64,000 nucleotides of DNA. Source: Teredinibacter waterburyi (GTDB lineage Bacteria > Pseudomonadota > Gammaproteobacteria > Pseudomonadales > Cellvibrionaceae). How positions within the stretch are numbered: position 1 is the stretch's first letter; every line of letters begins with the position of its first letter. Positions 1 through 9,174 of the stretch are shown piece by piece. Where the stretch lies: contig NZ_MRUH01000124.1 of the NCBI RefSeq assembly GCF_001922985.1, forward strand, positions 62,001-126,000, written 5' to 3'. Under the pieces are notes generated by a model. It made no database searches. It saw only the letters and a program-made list of their open reading frames with translations, and was not told where the DNA came from. Both the position numbers and the translations under genes were made by a program.

Positions 1-740
1 TTATCGACTTCGATGGCGATATAAAAGCCTCTGCAACTGAAGGCTTACGCCAGGTTATTACCGGTATTCTTTCATTAGCTCAAAAAACGGATCGAGTCGT
101 TGTACGCTTAGAAAGCCAAGGCGGCATGGTACATAGCTACGGTTTAGCGTCGAGCCAATTGGCCCGAATTACGGAGAAGGGCATCCCTTTAACCGTGTGT
201 ATCGACAAGGTCGCTGCAAGCGGTGGCTATATGATGGCCTGTGTCGCAAATCAGATTGTTGCCGCGCCGTTCGCGATTATTGGTTCGATCGGTGTGGTTG
301 CGCAATTACCTAACTTCCACAAGTTATTGCAAAAGAATGATATCGACTACGAATTGCTTACCGCAGGTGAATATAAGCGCACCTTGACCATGTTTGGTGA
401 AAATACTGAAAAGGGTCGCTCTAAGTTCGTCGAAGACCTAGAAGATACCCACGAGTTATTTAAGTCATTTATTACTGAGCACCGCGGACAGGTGGACATT
501 GATGCGGTTGCCACGGGAGAAATCTGGTTTGGTAGTCGCGCCTTGGCACAGAAGCTTGTCGATGACATTCAAACATCGGATCAGTATCTACTAGATCGCT
601 GTGAAGAGGCGGATGTATTTGAGGTTGAGTATGTGCAGAAAAAATCATTGCAAGAAAAGCTAGGTATTGGCGTAGAGCACGCCGCAGAAAATATTCTTAC
701 CAACCTTTTGCACAAGATGAATTTCCGCTTCTTTAGCTAG
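1..740 (+). CDS. sohB: SohB, inner-membrane peptidase of family S49 (5' end outside window)
   Basis: SohB is a membrane-anchored serine protease related to signal peptide peptidase SppA. The reading frame is open from the first complete codon at position 3, so the N-terminus, with its membrane anchor, lies upstream of the window. Visible parts are the IDFDGDIKAS strand, the RLESQGGMVH segment that precedes the active site in S49 enzymes, the nucleophile Ser in CIDKVAASGGYMMACVA, and the GSIGVVAQ segment that follows it. The C-terminal part contains GEIWFGSRALAQKLVDDI, usual for this family. About 245 residues are visible, against roughly 350 in full-length SohB. It ends convergently with the antiporter gene, 48 bases away. 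An internal ATG at 126 is not the true start because the conserved frame continues upstream of it. Confidence 0.93.
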   Translation, partial: IDFDGDIKASATEGLRQVITGILSLAQKTDRVVVRLESQGGMVHSYGLASSQLARITEKGIPLTVCIDKVAASGGYMMACVANQIVAAPFAIIGSIGVVAQLPNFHKLLQKNDIDYELLTAGEYKRTLTMFGENTEKGRSKFVEDLEDTHELFKSFITEHRGQVDIDAVATGEIWFGSRALAQKLVDDIQTSDQYLLDRCEEADVFEVEYVQKKSLQEKLGIGVEHAAENILTNLLHKMNFRFFS

Positions 741-788
741 GTAATAATAGCGTGGTGTTTAGACGAGGCGAGGCAAGTGGTTTTGAGG

Positions 789-1958
789 CTAGTCTCGTCG
801 TAACTTGTCGGAAACTGCAATAGGGTTCGGGAAGTTGAAAATAACGATGTAACTGGAAACGACAAAGCTCAATATAGCGGCGGTCTGGATTAATACCGAC
901 GCCGCCTCACCAATAATCCCCGAAGTTGTCGCTACAAAAACAATTAATAGTGAGAATTCACTAATCTGCCCCAGGCGAAAGCCGATATCCCACGCCAAAG
1001 CCGATTTTTCACTCTGTCTTTTTAGCAGCCCGAAAAACACTACCGGCTTAAGAATCAATAGTGCAGACGCCAAGAAAATTGCCGGCAATAACACTGATGG
1101 CAACAGATCAATATTGAGACGAGCCCCCAAGCAAAAGAAGAACAGGACAAGAAAAAAGTCGCGCAAAGGTTTAAGGTTTAAGGCGATGTACTGTGCAATA
1201 GGGCTTGTGGCAATAGAAATTCCCGCAATAAAAGCGCCAATTTCCACTGATAAATGAAATGCGTGAGCTAGTTGTGCCAAACCTAGGCACCAGCCAATGG
1301 CGACTAAAAAGATATATTCATGGAAACGGTCGAACTTAGCGATGAGTGGCGTAATTACCCATTTCACCATCAAGTAGGCGCACCCTGCTAGTAATGGCAT
1401 TGCTAGCAGGGTAATACTAAGTTCAATCAGTTGTGAATCGCCTCGGCCGCCACTTAAAAGTACTAGCAAGCAAATGATTGCGAGAAAATCTTGGATTAGC
1501 AGCAAGCCGATCATTAGCTCGCCGGTATGCTTGTGATGAAGAACCGTAGTTGGTAGAAGTTTGATGCCGATAATGGTGCTGGAAAACATCGAGGCCATGG
1601 CGATCACGCCGGCTTCGGGATAACTGAAACCGAATAGTAGCCCCACGCAAAAGCCAATTGCGGCAAATGTTGCACTGCTCACTAATGCGATGCTGGTCGC
1701 GCTCTTGAGTACTGAGATTAGCGCTTTCGGTTGCATGTCTAAACCGAGCAAGAAAAGCAAAAATACAATTCCAATTTCAGAGAGGTCGGAAATCGCATTG
1801 ATATCAGTAATGGCGGAAAACCCATGGGGGCCAAGTAAAACGCCGACAACAATATAGGCGACAAGCAACGGTTGGCGTGTGTAGAGCGCAATGGATGCGA
1901 GAATGGCTGCACCACAAAAGATGAGAAAAAATGCGTTAAATATAGAGCCGTCCATCAC
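789..1958 (-). CDS. Cation:proton antiporter, CPA2 family (KefB/KefC-like membrane domain)
   Basis: A polytopic protein of 389 residues with about 12 hydrophobic segments, matching the Na+/H+ exchanger domain of the CPA2 family. Recognisable stretches are LVAYIVVGVLLGPHG near residue 35, EIGIVFLLFLLGLDM near 62 (typical of Kef and GerN/NapA proteins), SMFSSTIIGIKLL, and LLIQDFLAI near 155, which carries the conserved acidic residue of the transport site. The C-terminal nucleotide-binding RCK/TrkA-N domain of KefB/KefC is absent: the protein ends soon after the last membrane segment. It may therefore be a simple Na+ or K+/H+ antiporter without glutathione/NAD gating. Substrate cannot be told from sequence. 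It stands alone between sohB (convergent) and the cysI operon (same strand, about 230 bases upstream). Confidence 0.88.
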   Translation of the reverse strand: MMDGSIFNAFFLIFCGAAILASIALYTRQPLLVAYIVVGVLLGPHGFSAITDINAISDLSEIGIVFLLFLLGLDMQPKALISVLKSATSIALVSSATFAAIGFCVGLLFGFSYPEAGVIAMASMFSSTIIGIKLLPTTVLHHKHTGELMIGLLLIQDFLAIICLLVLLSGGRGDSQLIELSITLLAMPLLAGCAYLMVKWVITPLIAKFDRFHEYIFLVAIGWCLGLAQLAHAFHLSVEIGAFIAGISIATSPIAQYIALNLKPLRDFFLVLFFFCLGARLNIDLLPSVLLPAIFLASALLILKPVVFFGLLKRQSEKSALAWDIGFRLGQISEFSLLIVFVATTSGIIGEAASVLIQTAAILSFVVSSYIVIFNFPNPIAVSDKLRRD

Positions 1959-2140
1959 CGTGCCTATTGCTGATAAATGAGGGTAGAGCTAAAAACCCTG
2001 TTGTAAGTGTAATTCAAAAATGCGTGCGGCGGTGGTTCGGTGGTGAAGTGAAAGGTATACCGAGTCATACCAATCGCAAGCCGATAGGGATGGGTCAGTG
2101 TTTTTGTGTAGAAGAATTGAACAGCTCTTTTTATTAAATG

Positions 2141-2176
2141 CTCTGGGGTCGAGAGCTTAAGTGCTCGACCCCAGAG
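2141..2176 (-). terminator. 13-bp stem-loop after the cysI-DUF934 pair
   Basis: A perfect 13-bp inverted repeat (CTCTGGGGTCGAG at 2141-2153, its complement at 2164-2176) with a 10-base loop lies 15 bases beyond the stop codon of the DUF934 gene. The following bases on the minus strand are only weakly T-rich (ATTTAATA), so it is either an imperfect terminator or a 3'-end stabilising hairpin. Confidence 0.6.
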
Positions 2177-2190
2177 AAACACTGGCGCGG

Positions 2191-2688
2191 TTAGCGACGG
2201 CGATAGAGGGGTTGTGGTTCATCCGCTGCGGCTTGATAGCAGTCAGTAAAATCGTTCAAACTTTGAATAGCAGATTCCAGCTTAGTTTCGTCGGCTACAA
2301 CGAAACTGCTGAATCCGCAACGTTTAAGAAAGAACAGTTGATCTTGAATAAATGCGCCAGTCGCACGCAATTCACCGGTGTAATCGAAGTGGTCACGAAT
2401 CATCCGCGCTAGAGAAAAGCCTCTGCCGTCAGTAAATACGGGGAACTCGATACAGATAAGTGAAACCTGCTTAACCAGTTGTTTAACGCTGGCAGGATCT
2501 TGGTCACCATTCAGTAACAAGCCAGCTTTTGCCGCTTTCTCTGGGGCTTCGCTGAGAAGTTGATTGTATAAGTCTAAGCTCACTACAAAGTCCGCCGACT
2601 CGACTACAGCGTCTGTAAGCATTGATGCGTCGGTTACAACAACGGTTGTGTCATCACCTAACTGGCCGTTTTTAACTAGCTTTGGCAT
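2191..2688 (-). CDS. DUF934 family protein, sulfite-reductase partner
   Basis: This 165-residue protein belongs to DUF934, a family almost always encoded directly downstream of ferredoxin/siroheme-type sulfite reductase (cysI) in proteobacteria and thought to help sulfite reduction, although its biochemical role is not established. Characteristic stretches are LVKQVSLICIEFPVFTDGRG, the following FSLARMIRDHFDYTGELRA, and LFFLKRCGF. I chose the ATG at 2688 (MPKLVKNGQL) because an AAGGAG ribosome-binding site sits 7 bases upstream of it. The GTG two codons earlier would leave only one base of spacing. The gene overlaps the end of cysI by 17 bases, which implies translational coupling. No signal peptide or membrane segment is visible, so it should be cytoplasmic. 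Confidence 0.9.
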   Translation of the reverse strand: MPKLVKNGQLGDDTTVVVTDASMLTDAVVESADFVVSLDLYNQLLSEAPEKAAKAGLLLNGDQDPASVKQLVKQVSLICIEFPVFTDGRGFSLARMIRDHFDYTGELRATGAFIQDQLFFLKRCGFSSFVVADETKLESAIQSLNDFTDCYQAAADEPQPLYRRR

Positions 2689-4336
2689 ATACACGCTCCT
2701 TAAACGGTTCGATTCCTACTCGTAGGTAGGTTTCTGAAAAGGTTTCGCCATCAATACGGTTTGCGACAAATACGTCGATCACTTTGCGAACGACTGAGGG
2801 CATCTCATCGGCGCCGAATGATGGGCCGAGTACCTTACCTAGCGCCGCTTGTTTTCCAGCGTTGCCGCCAAGCTGTACTTGATAAAATTCCTCACCCTTC
2901 TTGTCGACCCCTAAAATACCAATATGCCCTATGTGGTGGTGGCCACAGGCGTTCATACAGCCGGAAATATTGAGATCTATATCACCGAGGTCGTAGAGGT
3001 AATCCAAGTCATCAAACTCACGTTGAATGGCTTCAGCGATCGGAATTGACTTAGCGTTAGCTAGGGAGCAGAAGTCGCCGCCGGGGCAGCAGATCATATC
3101 GTTTAGTGTACCGATATTGGCGGTTGCAAAACCCGCCGGACGGAGTTCCTGCCATAGGGCATAAAGCTGCGCTGCAGGGACATCTGCGAGGACGATATTT
3201 TGTTCGTGAGTCGCACGCACTTCGCCAAAGGAGTAGCGATCGGCAAAGTCAGCGATTTGTTCAAGTTGCTTGTCGGTAATATCGCCTGGTGCTACGCCGG
3301 TAGGCTTTAGGGACAGCGTCACGGCGCGGTAGCCGGAGATTTGATGCCCGCACACGTTGCGGCTTAGCCAGTTGCTAAACGCTTTCTCTGAAGCCGCTTG
3401 TTCGTTCAGTTGCTGTTGCGCTGATGCTTCATCCAGCGTTTGGTAGGGCGGCGCGGTAAAATAGCTCTTCGCTCGGTTGATTTCTTTCTCGGTTAGTAGT
3501 GTTGGCGTCTCGGAAATCTGCGCCCACTCTTTTTCGACGATTTCGGCGAAGGCCGCTGGGCCCATCGCTTTAACCAAGATCTTGATACGCGCTTTGTATT
3601 TGTTGTCGCGTCGACCCTGAAGGTTATAAATACGCAAAATAGCTTCGAGATAGGTGAGTAAATCCTGCTCAGGTAAGAATTCTCGAATTACGCTTCCAAT
3701 CACCGGTGTACGGCCCAGACCGCCGCCAACAAGCACTTGAAAGCCGATCGCACCTTTGTCGTTACGAACCAGCTGTAAGCCGATATCGTGGAAGTGAATC
3801 GCTGCACGATCCTCTTCACTGCCACACACCGCAATCTTGAACTTACGAGGTAGAAATGCAAATTCTGGATGGAATGTGGACCACTGGCGAATAATTTCAC
3901 AATAGGGGCGTGGGTCGATGGATTCATCGGGTGCAACGCCTGCAAATTGGTCTGTTGTGGTGTTGCGAATACAGTTGCCGCTGGTTTGTACCGCGTGCAT
4001 TTCCACCTCAGCTAGCTCGGCAAGAATATCGGGTACTTCTTCTAGCTGAGGCCAGTTTAGCTGTATGTTTTGACGCGTGGTTACGTGGCAGTAGCCCTTA
4101 TCGTAGTGGCGACAAATATGTGCGAGCTTGCGCAACTGCTTGGAGTTAAGCATCCCGTAGGGCACGGCAATGCGTAGCATGGGCGCGAGACGCTGAACAT
4201 AGAGGCCATTTTGCAATCGCAAGGGAAGGAATTCTTCGTTTTTGAGTTCGCCGGCGAGGAATCGGTCGGTTTGTCGACGGAATTGTGCCACGCGCTCACG
4301 GATGATCTGATGATCATGTTCGTCGTAAACGTACAT
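2672..4336 (-). CDS. cysI: Sulfite reductase hemoprotein subunit (nitrite/sulfite reductase family)
   Basis: CysI reduces sulfite to sulfide with six electrons for cysteine synthesis, using siroheme and a [4Fe-4S] cluster. The protein (554 residues from the chosen start) has two ferredoxin-like half domains and two siroheme/Fe-S halves. The cluster ligands are visible near the C-terminus as C-x5-C in CCPGGDFC and C-x3-C in SGCMNACGHHH. Family stretches include VPYGMLNSKQLRKLA and TTRQNIQLNWP. The open frame begins at a TTG at 4366, but the ATG at 4336 gives MYVYDEHD, the usual N-terminus in Pseudomonas-type CysI, with AGG 11 bases upstream. It is followed by the overlapping DUF934 gene. No flavoprotein CysJ is present here, so electrons probably come from ferredoxin or another donor. 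Confidence 0.95.
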   Translation of the reverse strand: MYVYDEHDHQIIRERVAQFRRQTDRFLAGELKNEEFLPLRLQNGLYVQRLAPMLRIAVPYGMLNSKQLRKLAHICRHYDKGYCHVTTRQNIQLNWPQLEEVPDILAELAEVEMHAVQTSGNCIRNTTTDQFAGVAPDESIDPRPYCEIIRQWSTFHPEFAFLPRKFKIAVCGSEEDRAAIHFHDIGLQLVRNDKGAIGFQVLVGGGLGRTPVIGSVIREFLPEQDLLTYLEAILRIYNLQGRRDNKYKARIKILVKAMGPAAFAEIVEKEWAQISETPTLLTEKEINRAKSYFTAPPYQTLDEASAQQQLNEQAASEKAFSNWLSRNVCGHQISGYRAVTLSLKPTGVAPGDITDKQLEQIADFADRYSFGEVRATHEQNIVLADVPAAQLYALWQELRPAGFATANIGTLNDMICCPGGDFCSLANAKSIPIAEAIQREFDDLDYLYDLGDIDLNISGCMNACGHHHIGHIGILGVDKKGEEFYQVQLGGNAGKQAALGKVLGPSFGADEMPSVVRKVIDVFVANRIDGETFSETYLRVGIEPFKERVYAKAS

Positions 4337-4664
4337 GTAAGTTTGATACCTGTAGGTTAGGGCCAAAAAACAAAATAAGCTTTATCGTAACGCCAGCCGC
4401 TGCTGGTTATTCGCCATTGAAGCCGACGACAAGTAAACCGATGAAAACCATGAATAGCTACACTCATGTTTGACGTTAGGTAAACCGTTGAAATAGAAGC
4501 TGTTCGCATTAAAAATAGTGGCGGGCAGGATACAGGAAAACCCCGTTTCCTGCGAGAGCGCTAGGACTAAACTCGCAGATAGGAATTGTATCTATCATGC
4601 ATGTTGCTGGGTCAGCATAGGCCGGTGCCACGATTTGCCCTATTTTCGGTTGCTGGAGGTCGAT
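4337..4664. other. Intergenic region upstream of cysI and of the small-ORF cluster
   Basis: About 330 bases lie between the divergent cysI gene and the first small ORF and must hold promoters for both directions. The one clear structure is a 7-bp inverted repeat, CAGGAAA at 4533-4539 and TTTCCTG at 4546-4552, with a six-base loop. An open frame starting at 4518 has no ribosome-binding site and no recognisable content. I see no regulator box that I can name with confidence. Confidence 0.45.
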
Positions 4665-4712
4665 ATGCACCTGATATTTTCATTGCGTAGACTAATTTCT
4701 AGATTATTTTGA
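4665..4712 (+). CDS. Possible 15-residue leader-like micro-ORF
   Basis: ATG at 4665 follows a strong GGAGG at 4655-4659 with 5-base spacing. It encodes MHLIFSLRRLISRLF and a TGA stop. The peptide is amphipathic and basic. It could be a translated leader, a micro-protein, or chance. It precedes two further short ORFs on the same strand. No homologue is recalled; the call rests on the ribosome-binding site and the arrangement. Confidence 0.3.
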   Translation: MHLIFSLRRLISRLF

Positions 4713-4724
4713 GAAGTATTTAGA

Positions 4725-4889
4725 ATGAAATGGCATAAAGTGACGCAAGGGGTTGCCATGTGGCGTAATTTGAGGTTGAATTGCTCGCTATACCGAGCGG
4801 TGTACGCGGAGCACGGTGTGGAGATTGAAGCTAGTGTTGTTGAGGGTTTGATTCCTGAGTGCTCGCTGGATCGGAAAGACGGCTGTTAA
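4725..4889 (+). CDS. Possible small protein of 54 residues, unknown function
   Basis: ATG at 4725 has GAGAAG 8 bases upstream and begins 12 bases after the stop of the preceding micro-ORF. The product is soluble-looking: it starts MKWHKVTQGVAMWRN, contains two cysteines (CSLYR and ECSLD segments) and ends KDGC. I do not recognise a family. Support is the ribosome-binding site, the spacing and the tandem arrangement with the 38-residue ORF that follows 66 bases later. Confidence 0.35.
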   Translation: MKWHKVTQGVAMWRNLRLNCSLYRAVYAEHGVEIEASVVEGLIPECSLDRKDGC

Positions 4890-4955
4890 GTGTCACGTAG
4901 CCGGTTAGGTCGTACCTAAAACTACAAACCAAAATAAAATAATTAGGAGGGGACG

Positions 4956-5072
4956 ATGGAAGACGAAATTCAAATGATGGAACAAGGTGATAGCATTGCC
5001 GACGCAGTTGCTGCAGTAGCACTAATTCTGATATTCGTATCTACTTGTGTATTCTGGATTAGCGGTCAGTAG
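4956..5072 (+). CDS. Small single-pass membrane protein, 38 residues, unknown function
   Basis: ATG at 4956 follows an excellent ribosome-binding site (AGGAGG at 4945-4950, 5-base spacing). The product starts with an acidic stretch (MEDEIQMMEQGD) and continues as one hydrophobic helix (AVAAVALILIFVSTCVFWI) ending SGQ. This is the profile of a single-pass inner-membrane micro-protein. It is too short for usual gene finders. A strong bidirectional terminator 79 bases downstream supports a transcription unit ending here. I recognise no family; roles for such proteins include small subunits or modulators of membrane enzymes, but no partner is evident. Confidence 0.6.
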   Translation: MEDEIQMMEQGDSIADAVAAVALILIFVSTCVFWISGQ

Positions 5073-5150
5073 ATTATTCAAGCCTGCAACAAAGTAACAA
5101 GCCTTTATAATCTAGGCTTGATTCAAGCGCAAAATAAGCGCTAGCAGCAT

Positions 5151-5187
5151 AAAAAAACCCTCTAGCCAAAAGCTAGAGGGTTTTTTT
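5151..5187. terminator. Strong bidirectional intrinsic terminator
   Basis: The stem CCCTCTAGC (5158-5166) pairs with GCTAGAGGG (5172-5180) around a 5-base loop and is flanked by seven A on the left and seven T on the right. It therefore works in both directions, ending the small-ORF unit (plus) and the metH-DUF2970 unit (minus). Confidence 0.92.
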
Positions 5188-5237
5188 ATGGGCGTATTTT
5201 TAATCTTTCCCGCCCAGTATTCTAGACAACATACGAA

Positions 5238-5477
5238 CTAACTGATTGCGTATTTTGCCACGCTTACCACGGTGATAACGAAAATCATTGTGAAAACAAC
5301 GCCCATAATAATATAGGGAATCGGACTTTTCTGAGAAAAATCCTCTTCTAAGTTTTCCTGGTTTTGTACACCAAATGCAGCAGCGAACGTTGTTAAAACT
5401 AAACGTAATACGCTAGGGCGTTTTTTCTTGGGTTGAGGTTCAGGCATCTCACTCTGTGTATTTAGATTGTTGCTCAT
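5238..5477 (-). CDS. DUF2970 family small membrane protein
   Basis: The 79-residue product matches DUF2970: an N-terminal polar part with KKKRPSVLRLVLTTFAAAFG, then the family signature AFGVQNQENLEEDF, then one C-terminal membrane helix (YIIMGVVFTMIFVITVVSV). The ATG at 5477 lies 4 bases after the metH stop, so the two genes form an operon. The frame is open further upstream inside metH, where another ATG at 5492 would overlap metH by a few codons. The function of DUF2970 is unknown; the position next to metH suggests only co-transcription. Confidence 0.85.
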   Translation of the reverse strand: MSNNLNTQSEMPEPQPKKKRPSVLRLVLTTFAAAFGVQNQENLEEDFSQKSPIPYIIMGVVFTMIFVITVVSVAKYAIS

Positions 5478-5481
5478 AGGG

Positions 5482-8400
5482 CTATCCGTCATAGTCGAGA
5501 TTTGGTTGAAGCCAGCGTTCAACATCTTGCAGCGATTGTTGTTTACGCTCCGCAAAGGCTTCTACTTGGTCTTTACAGATATTGCCAACGCTAAAGTATT
5601 TTGCCTCTGGGTGGGCGAAGTACCAGCCGGATACGGCTGCTGTTGGGTACATAGCAAAGTGTTCGGTCAAGTTTAAACCTATTTCGTTTTCAGGTTGCAA
5701 CAGTTTAAATAATGTGGCCTTTTCTGTGTGGTCTGGGCAGGCAGGATAGCCAGGAGCAGGGCGTATACCACGATATTTTTCTTTAATGAGCTCATCATTA
5801 CTTAGGGTTTCGTCTTTAGCGTAGCCCCATTCGTTGTTTCGAACTAAGTGGTGTAGGTGTTCCGCAAAAGCTTCCGCTAGTCGATCGGCGAGTGCTTTCA
5901 CCATAATGGAATTGTAATCGTCGCCGTTATCCTGATATTCCTTTGCCAGCTCTTCTGCACCAATACCTGCTGTTACCGCGAAACCACCAATGTAATCAGT
6001 TTTGCCGGTTTCTTTGGGGGCGACGAAGTCTGCAAGTGAGCGAAATTGCGAGCTATCACCGGATTTAGCGATTTGCTGGCGCAAGTGGTGGAGCATGACC
6101 GGTGCTGGCTTACCTTCTACGGTCAGCTCAATATCGTCGTGGTTGACGGTATTTGCTGGCCAAAAACCAAATACGGCATTGGCTTTTATTTGACGCTTGT
6201 CGATGAGCTGTTTCAGCATTTGTTGTGCATCTTTAAACAGCTGGGTCGCGGCTTCGCCGACAACTTCGTCATCAAAAATCTTTGGATACTTACCGACTAA
6301 ATCCCAGCTGATAAAAAATGGTGTCCAGTCGATATAGGGCACAAGTGTTTCTAGTGGGTAGTCGAGCAATGTTTTAGTGCCGGTAAAAGTTGGCTTGTCC
6401 GCTTTGAAATTATCCCAATCGAGTGCGAGCTTGCGCTCGATGGCTTCTTTGTAGGTTACGACGGTTCGGTTAGTCGGTCTTGCGGCGCGACGCGCTCGAA
6501 CAACGTCGTAATCGGCTTGGACGCCAGCAACAAAATCCGCTCTTAGGTCAACCGACATCAGCCGCGATGCAACGCCAACTGCACGTGAGGCATCGGCGAC
6601 GTATACCACTTGATTTAAATTGTATTGCGGATCGATTTTAACGGCGGTGTGCGCTTTAGATGTGGTGGCTCCACCAATAAGCAGTGGCATATTAATATTT
6701 TGCCGCTGCATTTCTTTTGCGACCGTTACCATTTCGTCGAGCGATGGTGTGATAAGCCCAGACAAACCGATAATGTCACACTTTTCTTCTACTGCGACTT
6801 TTAGGATTTTATCGTAGGGCACCATTACGCCGAGGTCGATCACTTCAAAGTTGTTGCACTGCAGAACAACGCCAACAATATTCTTGCCGATATCATGGAC
6901 ATCACCTTTTACGGTAGCCATTAATATTTTGCCATTGGGTTCGCTTTTACCATCTTTTGCAGCCTCAATAAAAGGCTGTAGATGAGCGACGGCTTGCTTC
7001 ATAACACGTGCTGACTTTACGACCTGAGGCAAAAACATTTTACCCGCACCGAATAGATCACCGACGACGTTCATACCGTCCATCAGCGGGCCTTCAATAA
7101 CATCGAGAGGGCGGGCACTGTCTAGGCGCGCGGTTTCCGTATCTTCGATAATAAAGCTGGTAATACCTTTAACCAGTGCGTGCTCTAAACGCTTGTTGAC
7201 CGGCCACTCGCGCCATTCAAGGTCTTGCTTGTTGTCTTGTTGTTTGCCGTCACCGCGAAACTGTTCGGCTATATTGAGCAGTTCTTCGGTTGCATCGTTA
7301 CTCTTGTTAAAAATAACGTTGGAAACTTTTTCTCGCAGCTCGGTGGGTAAGTCATCGTAAATGGCGAGTTGCCCCGCATTTACGATGCCCATGTTCATAC
7401 CGGCTTGAATTGCGTGGTATAGGAACACTGAATGTATCGCTTCCCTTACAGGGTTGTTGCCGCGAAACGAGAATGAGACATTGCTTACGCCGCCAGAAAT
7501 ACTGGCGTGAGGAAGGTTTTTGCGAATCCAACGCGAAGCTTCAATAAAGTCGACGGCGTAGTTGTTGTGTTCGTCGATACCGGTTGCGACCGCAAAAATA
7601 TTTGGATCGAAAATAATATCTTCCGGTGGGAAATTAAGCTTGTCGACTAGAATTCTATAGGAGCGTTCACAGATTTCTGTCTTCCGTTTTATCGTGTCGG
7701 CTTGGCCATCTTCATCGAATGCCATTACCACTATAGCCGCGCCGTAAAGTTTACAGAGGCGTGCCTTGTGTACGAATTCCGCTTCACCTTCTTTTAAGCT
7801 AATAGAATTAACGACGGACTTGCCTTGAATACACTTAAGACCGGCTTCGATCACGTCCCATTTAGATGAGTCGACCATAATCGGGACGCGGGAAATGTCG
7901 GGTTCACTGGCGATCAGGTTGAGGAATTTGACGATAGCCGCTTCGGCATCGAGCATGCCTTCATCCATATTGATGTCGATTATCTGCGCGCCTTCTTCGA
8001 CTTGCTGCAGTGCAACTTCCAGCGCAGTGGTGTAGTCGCCTTCAAGTACAAGCCGTTTGAAACGGGCGGAACCGGTAACGTTACAGCGTTCGCCGATATT
8101 CACAAACAGCGAGTCGGAAGTGATGTTAAAGGGCTCTAAACCGGAAAGACGACAGGCTGGGGCTATCTCTGGGATTGTGCGCGGCGCGATGGACGCAACC
8201 GTTTCTGCAACCGTTTTGATGTGTAGCGGGGTGGTGCCGCAGCAACCACCAAGAATGTTGATATAACCGCTTTCGGCAAAATCTTTAACAATAGCGGCCA
8301 TTTCTGCCGCGCTTTGATCGTACTCGCCAAACTCGTTCGGTAGACCGGCATTTGGGTGAGCTGAGACGTAACAGTTCGCTATTCGCGAGAGTTCTTTTAC

Positions 8401-9174
8401 GTAGGGCGCTAGCTCCTTCGCGCCCAATGCGCAGTTAAGGCCAATCGATATCGGGTTTGCGTGGGCTAGCGAGTTGTAAAAAGCTTCGGTGGTTTGGCCA
8501 GACAGTGTGCGGCCAGAGGCGTCGGTAATGGTACCGGAAATCATTATTGGCAATTCGTAGCCAATCTCATTGAACAACGAGCGCACGGCAAACACGGCGG
8601 CCTTGGCATTCAGTGTATCGAATATTGTTTCGATAAGAATGATGTCGGTGCCGCCGGCAATAAGACCTTTAGTTGCTTCTGTGTAGTGCTCGACCAGCAT
8701 ATCGAAGGTGACGTTGCGCGCGCTGGGGTCGTTAACGTCGGGCGACATACTCGCGGTGCGGTTACAGGGGCCAATAACACCGGCCACCCAGCGTGGTTTA
8801 TCTGGGGTTGAGGCGGCATCGGCAGCCTCGCGAGCCAATTTTGCGGCGGTTTCGTTCAGCTCGAATACCAGCGGCTCGAGGTTGTAATCGGCTTGCGATA
8901 GACGGTTCGAGTTGAAAGTGTTGGTTTCAATAATATCGGCACCGGCATCCAAATATTCTTGGTGTATTGAGCGAATGATGTCCGGTTGGGTCAGGGTGAG
9001 TAGATCGTTGTTACCGATTAGATCTAGGTGATGGTCACTAAAGCGCTCGCCGCGATAATCAGCTTCCTTAAATTTGTAACGCTGAATCATTGTGCCCATA
9101 GCCCCATCCAGAATCAAAATACGTTTCTGAAGTGCTTCTTTAAAGGCTTCTTGGCGAGTTAAATCCAATGTCAT
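5482..9174 (-). CDS. metH: Cobalamin-dependent methionine synthase
   Basis: MetH transfers a methyl group from methyltetrahydrofolate to homocysteine through methylcobalamin. The protein has 1230 residues and is close to E. coli MetH (1227) in length and order. The homocysteine domain carries zinc cysteines in GLNCALG (near residue 247) and GGCCGTTP (near 312). The pterin-binding domain spans about 350-620 and starts [13 protein letters not shown]. The cobalamin domain has DVHDIGKN near 757-764, whose His is the lower cobalt ligand. The C-terminal AdoMet activation domain carries [15 protein letters not shown] near 1135. All modules look intact. It needs B12, which the riboswitch-controlled operon at 36-44 kb would supply. 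No B12 riboswitch precedes metH, but a long palindrome lies about 90 bases upstream of its start. Confidence 0.98.
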   Translation of the reverse strand: MTLDLTRQEAFKEALQKRILILDGAMGTMIQRYKFKEADYRGERFSDHHLDLIGNNDLLTLTQPDIIRSIHQEYLDAGADIIETNTFNSNRLSQADYNLEPLVFELNETAAKLAREAADAASTPDKPRWVAGVIGPCNRTASMSPDVNDPSARNVTFDMLVEHYTEATKGLIAGGTDIILIETIFDTLNAKAAVFAVRSLFNEIGYELPIMISGTITDASGRTLSGQTTEAFYNSLAHANPISIGLNCALGAKELAPYVKELSRIANCYVSAHPNAGLPNEFGEYDQSAAEMAAIVKDFAESGYINILGGCCGTTPLHIKTVAETVASIAPRTIPEIAPACRLSGLEPFNITSDSLFVNIGERCNVTGSARFKRLVLEGDYTTALEVALQQVEEGAQIIDINMDEGMLDAEAAIVKFLNLIASEPDISRVPIMVDSSKWDVIEAGLKCIQGKSVVNSISLKEGEAEFVHKARLCKLYGAAIVVMAFDEDGQADTIKRKTEICERSYRILVDKLNFPPEDIIFDPNIFAVATGIDEHNNYAVDFIEASRWIRKNLPHASISGGVSNVSFSFRGNNPVREAIHSVFLYHAIQAGMNMGIVNAGQLAIYDDLPTELREKVSNVIFNKSNDATEELLNIAEQFRGDGKQQDNKQDLEWREWPVNKRLEHALVKGITSFIIEDTETARLDSARPLDVIEGPLMDGMNVVGDLFGAGKMFLPQVVKSARVMKQAVAHLQPFIEAAKDGKSEPNGKILMATVKGDVHDIGKNIVGVVLQCNNFEVIDLGVMVPYDKILKVAVEEKCDIIGLSGLITPSLDEMVTVAKEMQRQNINMPLLIGGATTSKAHTAVKIDPQYNLNQVVYVADASRAVGVASRLMSVDLRADFVAGVQADYDVVRARRAARPTNRTVVTYKEAIERKLALDWDNFKADKPTFTGTKTLLDYPLETLVPYIDWTPFFISWDLVGKYPKIFDDEVVGEAATQLFKDAQQMLKQLIDKRQIKANAVFGFWPANTVNHDDIELTVEGKPAPVMLHHLRQQIAKSGDSSQFRSLADFVAPKETGKTDYIGGFAVTAGIGAEELAKEYQDNGDDYNSIMVKALADRLAEAFAEHLHHLVRNNEWGYAKDETLSNDELIKEKYRGIRPAPGYPACPDHTEKATLFKLLQPENEIGLNLTEHFAMYPTAAVSGWYFAHPEAKYFSVGNICKDQVEAFAERKQQSLQDVERWLQPNLDYDG

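Noticed and set aside
1964-2182. Open frame of 72 codons on the minus strand between the antiporter and the cysI operon
   Set aside because: No recognisable product, no ribosome-binding site, and it runs through the hairpin at 2141-2176.
4518-4712. 64-codon frame upstream of the micro-ORFs
   Set aside because: Only its last 15 codons are preceded by a ribosome-binding site; the rest has no coding character that I can see.
8494-8811. 105-codon frame antisense to metH
   Set aside because: Lies wholly within the conserved homocysteine domain of metH; a mirror of its codon usage.
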